Below are positions 5,197 to 8,866 of a DNA stretch of 8,866 nucleotides, one piece after another. A program made the translations under genes and the position numbers. The stretch lies in NCBI GenBank assembly GCA_964385195.1, contig CAYLOC010000143.1:1-8866 (forward strand), in the 5' to 3' direction. The notes under the pieces are model-generated. The model ran no database searches. It saw nothing but the letters and a program-made list of their open reading frames with translations, and was not told the origin of the DNA. The stretch is from CAYLOC01 sp964385195 (lineage in GTDB: Bacteria; Actinomycetota; Actinomycetes; Propionibacteriales; Nocardioidaceae). How positions within the stretch are numbered: the first letter of the stretch is position 1; every line of letters starts with the position of its first letter.

Positions 5197-5889
5197 ATGC
5201 GAATCCTGGTCGTGGACGACGACCGTTCGGTGCGCGAGTCGTTGCGGCGGTCGCTGCAGTTCAACGGGTACGAGGTGGCCCTCGCGGTTGACGGTGTCGA
5301 GACCCTGGCCCGGATCAACTCCGTCGCCCCGGATGCGCTGATCGTCGACGTGATGATGCCCCGCCTGGACGGCATCGAGACGACCAAGGCGCTCCGGGCC
5401 GCCGGCAACGACGTACCGATCCTGGTCCTGACCGCCCGCGACTCCGTGAACGACCGCGTCGACGGCCTCGACGCCGGGGCCGACGACTACCTGGTCAAGC
5501 CGTTCGCGCTCGACGAGCTGCTGGCCCGGGTGCGGGCCATGCTCCGGCGGCACAGCAAGGGTGCGGAGGGGGTCGAGGACGAAGCGCCGCTGTCGTTCGC
5601 GGGGCTGACGATGAACCCCGTGACCCGCGAGGTCGAGCGGGACGGCCGCCCCCTCACGCTCACCCGCACCGAATGGGACCTGCTGGAGCTGTTCATGCGC
5701 CGACCGAAGCGGGTTCTGGAGCGCTCGTTCATCCTCGAGGAGGTTTGGGGATACGACTTCCCGACGACGGCGAACTCGTTGGAGGTGTACGTCGGCTACG
5801 TACGCCGCAAGACCGAGGCCGGTGGTGAGTCCCGGCTGATCCATACCGTGCGCGGCGTCGGGTACGTGTTGCGCGAGTCACCCCCGTGA
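5197..5889 (+). CDS. mprA: Response regulator MprA (OmpR/PhoB type)
   Basis: 230 aa, the length I recall for Mycobacterium tuberculosis MprA, with strong likeness throughout (MRILVVDDDRSVRESLRRSL at the start, RLIHTVRGVGYVLRESPP at the end). The receiver domain (1-118) has the acidic pocket Asp7-Asp9, phospho-acceptor Asp51 in IVDVMMP, Thr79 in VLTARDS and Lys101 in VKPFALDELLAR. The winged-helix DNA-binding domain (about 130-227) contains LTRTEWDLLELF, LEEVWGYDFPT and the recognition-helix region NSLEVYVGYVRRKTE. When phosphorylated by MprB it should bind the paired direct repeats upstream of its own gene and of pepD. In mycobacteria MprAB responds to envelope stress and also controls sigma-factor genes. 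ATG 5197 is the only start matching the family N-terminus; upstream frame is rejected. Its stop overlaps mprB by 4 bp (GTGA). Confidence 0.95.
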   Translation: MRILVVDDDRSVRESLRRSLQFNGYEVALAVDGVETLARINSVAPDALIVDVMMPRLDGIETTKALRAAGNDVPILVLTARDSVNDRVDGLDAGADDYLVKPFALDELLARVRAMLRRHSKGAEGVEDEAPLSFAGLTMNPVTREVERDGRPLTLTRTEWDLLELFMRRPKRVLERSFILEEVWGYDFPTTANSLEVYVGYVRRKTEAGGESRLIHTVRGVGYVLRESPP

Positions 5890-7400
5890 GTCGGGTCTCG
5901 CTCGCCAGCCGGATCGCGCTGTTCGCCGCGTGCGCGGTCGGCGCCGCGGTCGCGATCGCCGCGCTGGCAACGTATCTGACGCTGCGATCCCAACTGCACG
6001 GTCGGCTGGATGACCACCTGCTCACTCGCGCCAACGCCGCGGCGCAGTCCAGTCTGGTGGAGAACGCGACCCTCTCGAACGTCCCGTCCGACGTGCTCGG
6101 GGCGGCCGATCTGCACATCTTCTTGTACACCGCGCAGGGCTCGGTTACCTCCGCCAACAAGAACGAGCTTTCCTGGGTCAAACCCGTGACCCACCAGGAG
6201 CTGCAGGTTGCCCTGGGTCGACGCGCCCGCTCGTTCCGTACCGTCACGGTGCATGAGAGCGACGGCGACACGGTGGACTACCGGGCGGTGTCGGTTCCCG
6301 CCAGCCCGGGAGTCGCGTTGATGTTCATGCAGTCCGAGGAGTCGATCGAGGCCACCCTGGACAGGATGGGGCTGGTGCTGTTCCTCGTCGGCGTCGGCGG
6401 CATCGTCGTCTCTGGGGTGAGCGGCCTGCTCGTCGCCCGGCAGGCGCTGCGTCCGGTACGGCGGCTCAGCGCGGCCGCGGAGCACATCGCCCGGACCGAG
6501 GAGCTCACCCCGATCGAAGTCTCCGGAGACGACGAGCTGGCCAGCCTGGCCACGTCGTTCAACGGCATGCTCGCCGCGCTCGGGTCCTCGCGCGACCGGC
6601 AACGTCGGCTGGTTGCCGACGCGGGGCACGAGCTGCGGACCCCATTGACCAGCCTGCGCACCAACCTGGAGCTGATGGCCCAGGCCGACCGCCAGGGTGG
6701 GATGAGCACCGACGACCGCAACGAGATCTTCGCCGACGCCACCGCACAGGTGGAGGAGCTGTCCACCCTCGTCGGTGACCTGGTCGAGCTCGCCCGCGAC
6801 GAACCGATGGAACGCACACCGGAGCCGATCGACCTTGCCGACGTCGTCGAACGCACGGTGGAGCGGGTACGACGGAGGGCGCCGACCGTGGAGTTCGACG
6901 TCGACGCGCATACGTGGTGGGTCGTCGGCGAGGAGCAGGTGATCGAACGCGCGGTCACCAACCTGTTGGACAATGCGGCCAAGTGGAGCCCGCCCGACAG
7001 CACGGTGACGGTACGGCTGCGCAGCGGGCAGCTCACGGTCGCCGACGAGGGCCCGGGGATCCCCGAGGCGGACCTGCCGATGATCTTCGAGCGGTTCTAC
7101 CGCGCGGCGGACGCGCGGACGATGCCCGGCTCGGGGCTGGGCCTGTCGATCGTCGCCCAGGCCGCGGAGCGGCACCTTGGCTCGATCCGGGCGCGCAACA
7201 TCGACCCCCACGGTGCGGAGTTCACCCTCACCCTCCCCGGTGGCCCCGAGATGCCCCGGCGGCAGACGACGGCACAGAGCCAGGCGCAGGACGCTGCGCC
7301 CGACCGCGGACCTGCTCCGCAGCCAGAGCCGGAGCCCACCACCGCCAGACCGACCTGGCCGCCGCCGCAGGCGGCCCCCCGGTACTTCGGCAGCGAGTAG
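5886..7400 (+). CDS. mprB: Sensor histidine kinase MprB
   Basis: 504 aa. A short cytoplasmic start is followed by TM1 (about 8-33), an extracytoplasmic sensor loop (about 34-160), TM2 (about 161-185) and a HAMP linker (about 183-236: RQALRPVRRLSAAAEHIA). The dimerisation and phospho-acceptor helix has His248 in DAGHELRTPLTSLRTN, and the ATPase domain shows the N box NLLDNAAKWSPP (359-370), G1 DEGPGIP (387-393), F box FERFYR (401-406) and G2 GSGLGLSIV (415-423). A Pro/Gln/Ala-rich tail (about 456-500) has no recognisable domain. The HELRTPLTSLRTN and VDRL/VERVRRR-type segments closely resemble mycobacterial MprB. It should phosphorylate MprA Asp51 on envelope stress. GTG 5886 overlaps the mprA stop (GTGA) with no SD, so translation is probably coupled. 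The stop at 7398-7400 lies 8 nt before the assembly gap. Confidence 0.94.
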   Translation: MSRVSLASRIALFAACAVGAAVAIAALATYLTLRSQLHGRLDDHLLTRANAAAQSSLVENATLSNVPSDVLGAADLHIFLYTAQGSVTSANKNELSWVKPVTHQELQVALGRRARSFRTVTVHESDGDTVDYRAVSVPASPGVALMFMQSEESIEATLDRMGLVLFLVGVGGIVVSGVSGLLVARQALRPVRRLSAAAEHIARTEELTPIEVSGDDELASLATSFNGMLAALGSSRDRQRRLVADAGHELRTPLTSLRTNLELMAQADRQGGMSTDDRNEIFADATAQVEELSTLVGDLVELARDEPMERTPEPIDLADVVERTVERVRRRAPTVEFDVDAHTWWVVGEEQVIERAVTNLLDNAAKWSPPDSTVTVRLRSGQLTVADEGPGIPEADLPMIFERFYRAADARTMPGSGLGLSIVAQAAERHLGSIRARNIDPHGAEFTLTLPGGPEMPRRQTTAQSQAQDAAPDRGPAPQPEPEPTTARPTWPPPQAAPRYFGSE

Positions 7401-7408
7401 CCGCCGTG

Positions 7409-7508
7409 NNNNNNNNNNNNNNNNNNNNNNNNNNNNNNNNNNNNNNNNNNNNNNNNNNNNNNNNNNNNNNNNNNNNNNNNNNNNNNNNNNNNNNNNNNNN
7501 NNNNNNNN
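7409..7508. other. Assembly gap (100 N)
   Basis: Exactly 100 N, a conventional filler for a gap of unknown length. It separates the mprB stop from the pepD promoter, so the true distance and any small gene or hairpin between them cannot be read. The flanks (7401-7408 and 7509-7560) show no gene; 7545-7552 is the palindrome AAAGCTTT, which has no assigned role. Confidence 0.98.
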
Positions 7509-7560
7509 GTTCGCCGTACCCGTTCCCGGCGGTCTCATTCACAGAAAGCTTTGGGCGCCG

Positions 7561-7577
7561 TCTCAGGGACTGTTCAG
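7561..7577 (+). promoter_or_regulatory. Direct repeat upstream of pepD, probable MprA box
   Basis: TCTCAG (7561-7566), five nt, then GTTCAG (7572-7577), an imperfect direct repeat with the same 11-bp period as the site before mprA. It ends 23 nt before the GTG of pepD, the same distance as at mprA, and covers where a -35 would lie for CATGCT (7588-7593). This suggests class-II-type activation by phosphorylated MprA. The core shared by all four half-sites is (C/T)(T)CAG. Confidence 0.62.
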
Positions 7578-7589
7578 TGTCGCGCGACA
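7578..7589 (+). repeat. 12-bp perfect palindrome in the pepD promoter
   Basis: TGTCGCGCGACA is its own reverse complement. It begins directly after the second MprA half-site and overlaps the first two bases of the -10-like CATGCT. This is a good position for a repressor operator. The mprA promoter has no equivalent. Chance is possible in GC-rich DNA. Confidence 0.4.
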
Positions 7590-7593
7590 TGCT
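7588..7593 (+). promoter_or_regulatory. Candidate -10 of pepD
   Basis: CATGCT ends 7 nt before GTG 7601 and starts 11 nt after the direct repeat, as CACCCT does at mprA. No SD precedes the GTG, so a leaderless transcript is likely. No standard -35 is present, in keeping with activator dependence. Confidence 0.45.
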
Positions 7594-7600
7594 GTGAAGC

Positions 7601-8797
7601 GTGAGTAGTTACGGCACGTACCCGCCCCCCTCCTACGGAGGACCTGCGGCCCCACCCCCGCAGCGTCCCCGGAAGGGTATGGGGGTCGGGCGCGTTGTCG
7701 CGGCCGCGCTCCTCGTCGGTGCCGTCGCCGGAGGAGCCGCTGGGTTCGGTGGGGCGGCGTTGATGAATAACCCGTCTCCCCACAACGCCGCCGCACCGGA
7801 CACCACCACCCAATCGACGGCGTCTTCAACCTCCGCGTCGGCCGGCACCCGTGCGGCTGCCGATACGACGGAGAGCGCGGCCGCGCAGGTCTTGCCGTCC
7901 GTGGTCAAGATCTATGCCAGTTCGCCGACCGAGAGCGGTTCGGGATCGGGCATCATCTTGTCCGCGGACGGTGAGATCCTCACCAACAACCACGTTGCGG
8001 AGCTCGCGGTCAACGGCGGGCGACTCGCCGTCAGTTTCAACGACGGCACCACCCGCAAGGCCCACATCATCGGGCGGGACCCCCTCACCGACCTGGCCGT
8101 GATCAAGGCCGACAACATCTCCGGGCTGACACCGGCAGACCTCGGCAACTCCGACAAGCTACAGGTCGGTCAGCAGGTCGTCGCCGTCGGTGCCCCGTTC
8201 GGGCTGAAGAGCACCGTGACGACCGGGATCGTCAGTGCGTTGAACCGCCCGGTCAGTACCCATGGCGAGGACGTGAACGATCCGGCCACGATCTTCCCCG
8301 CGATCCAGACCGACGCAGCCATCAACCCCGGGAACTCCGGTGGGCCACTGGTGACGCTCGACGGCGAGGTCGTGGGCATCAACTCCGCGATCCGCACCGC
8401 CAGCTCCAGCGAGGTGTACGGCGGGCAAGGCGGCTCGATCGGGCTCGGCTTCGCCATTCCGATCAACGAGGCGATGCCGATCGTCAAGCAACTACGGCAC
8501 CACCAGCAGCCCACCCACGCGCGGATCGGTATCGAGGTCACCGACGCCGCCGGACACCTCGGCCTCCCTGGCGGAGCCAAGGTGCACAGCGTGACCCCAG
8601 ACGGTCCCGGCGCCGAGAGCGACCTCAAGGCTGGTGACGTGATCACCAAGCTGAACGGCGACGACGTGACCAGCGCCGACGGCCTCGTGGCCGACGTCCG
8701 CTCCTACCGTCCTGGTGACACTATTACCCTGACAGTGAAGTCTCCCGGTGACGACTCCCCCCACAAGGTCAAGGTGACGTTGGGCTCCGACGCCTAG
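7601..8797 (+). CDS. pepD: Membrane-anchored HtrA-type serine protease PepD
   Basis: 398 aa. A Tyr/Pro/Gly-rich cytoplasmic N-terminus (1-26) precedes one membrane segment (about 29-53) and a Ser/Thr/Ala-rich linker (about 57-95), so the catalytic part lies outside the membrane. The trypsin-like domain (about 96-300) has the full triad: His131 in LTNNHV, Asp164 in PLTDLAVIK and Ser246 in NPGNSGGPL. A single PDZ domain (about 308-395) includes DLKAGDVITKLNGDDV. HtrA proteases degrade or refold damaged exported proteins. In mycobacteria pepD follows mprAB, is controlled by MprA and feeds back on stress signalling; the direct repeat at 7561-7577 supports the same control here. GTG 7601 is chosen from the -10 spacing; ATG 7679 (codon 27) would delete the cytoplasmic tail and has only a too-close GGAAGG. 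A hairpin follows the stop. Confidence 0.93.
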   Translation: MSSYGTYPPPSYGGPAAPPPQRPRKGMGVGRVVAAALLVGAVAGGAAGFGGAALMNNPSPHNAAAPDTTTQSTASSTSASAGTRAAADTTESAAAQVLPSVVKIYASSPTESGSGSGIILSADGEILTNNHVAELAVNGGRLAVSFNDGTTRKAHIIGRDPLTDLAVIKADNISGLTPADLGNSDKLQVGQQVVAVGAPFGLKSTVTTGIVSALNRPVSTHGEDVNDPATIFPAIQTDAAINPGNSGGPLVTLDGEVVGINSAIRTASSSEVYGGQGGSIGLGFAIPINEAMPIVKQLRHHQQPTHARIGIEVTDAAGHLGLPGGAKVHSVTPDGPGAESDLKAGDVITKLNGDDVTSADGLVADVRSYRPGDTITLTVKSPGDDSPHKVKVTLGSDA

Positions 8798-8810
8798 ACC
8801 TCCACAAGTC

Positions 8811-8848
8811 CGCCCCAGCAGCTTCTCCCGTCCCCGGCTGCTGGGGCG
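8811..8848 (+). terminator. Hairpin terminator after pepD
   Basis: CGCCCCAGCAGC (8811-8822) pairs perfectly with GCTGCTGGGGCG (8837-8848), a 12-bp GC-rich stem with a 14-nt loop, starting 13 nt after the pepD stop. No U-tract follows, which is common for actinobacterial terminators. The remaining bases to 8866 show no feature. Confidence 0.75.
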
Positions 8849-8866
8849 TCCCACGTCCGCACCCTT

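Noticed and set aside
5796..7538. A 580-codon minus-strand open frame opposite mprB, crossing the N run
   Set aside because: It includes the assembly gap as unknown residues and has no recognisable motif; mprB on the plus strand explains the region fully.
7533..7544. TCTCATTCACAG as a third MprA half-site pair
   Set aside because: It resembles the half-site loosely but does not keep the 11-bp period and is 28 bp from the main repeat, so it is not in phase.
7633..7641. GGAGG in the early pepD coding region as an SD for an internal start
   Set aside because: The bases encode YGG codons of the Pro/Gly/Tyr-rich tail, and no in-frame ATG or GTG lies at a suitable distance downstream.

Overview
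The window is GC-rich DNA from an actinobacterium. The evidence is high third-position GC, several GTG starts, many genes without a Shine-Dalgarno (SD) sequence, and a locus with the gene order and residue-level likeness of mycobacterial mprA-mprB-pepD. The other genes fit a Nocardioides- or Propionibacteriales-type chromosome, but this is inference. I see no rRNA, tRNA, CRISPR array, transposase or sign of recent transfer. A run of exactly 100 N (7409-7508) marks an assembly gap.

Layout. (1) 1-518, minus strand: 5' part of a small FlaR/adenylate-kinase-like P-loop NTPase running off the left edge. (2) 531-2467, plus: maleylacetate reductase and an intradiol (probably hydroxyquinol 1,2-) dioxygenase, overlapping by 4 bp. 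Together they would convert hydroxyquinol through maleylacetate to 3-oxoadipate. (3) 2515-3180: GntR/FCD regulator, a candidate controller of that pair. (4) 3229-5091: a four-helix YvlD-type membrane protein, a low-molecular-weight protein-tyrosine-phosphatase-like enzyme (4-bp overlap) and a fructosamine-kinase-family protein. The last two make sense together as a protein-deglycation pair. (5) 5197-8797: response regulator MprA, sensor kinase MprB (4-bp overlap), the gap, and the membrane-anchored HtrA-type serine protease PepD. A 12-bp-stem hairpin follows. This is an envelope-stress circuit: MprB senses outside the membrane, MprA acts on DNA, PepD acts on extracytoplasmic proteins.

The most informative non-coding signal is a pair of 11-bp-spaced direct repeats (TCTCAG-N5-TCTCAG and TCTCAG-N5-GTTCAG). 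They lie at exactly the same distance before the mprA and pepD starts and at the same distance from a -10-like hexamer. I read them as MprA binding sites controlling both the regulator operon and its protease. Several genes also have an NA-NNN-T hexamer 6-7 nt before the start codon and no SD, the pattern of leaderless transcripts. Nothing here amounts to a wholly new system. The notable points are promoter architecture, the phosphatase-kinase pair and a few local oddities.
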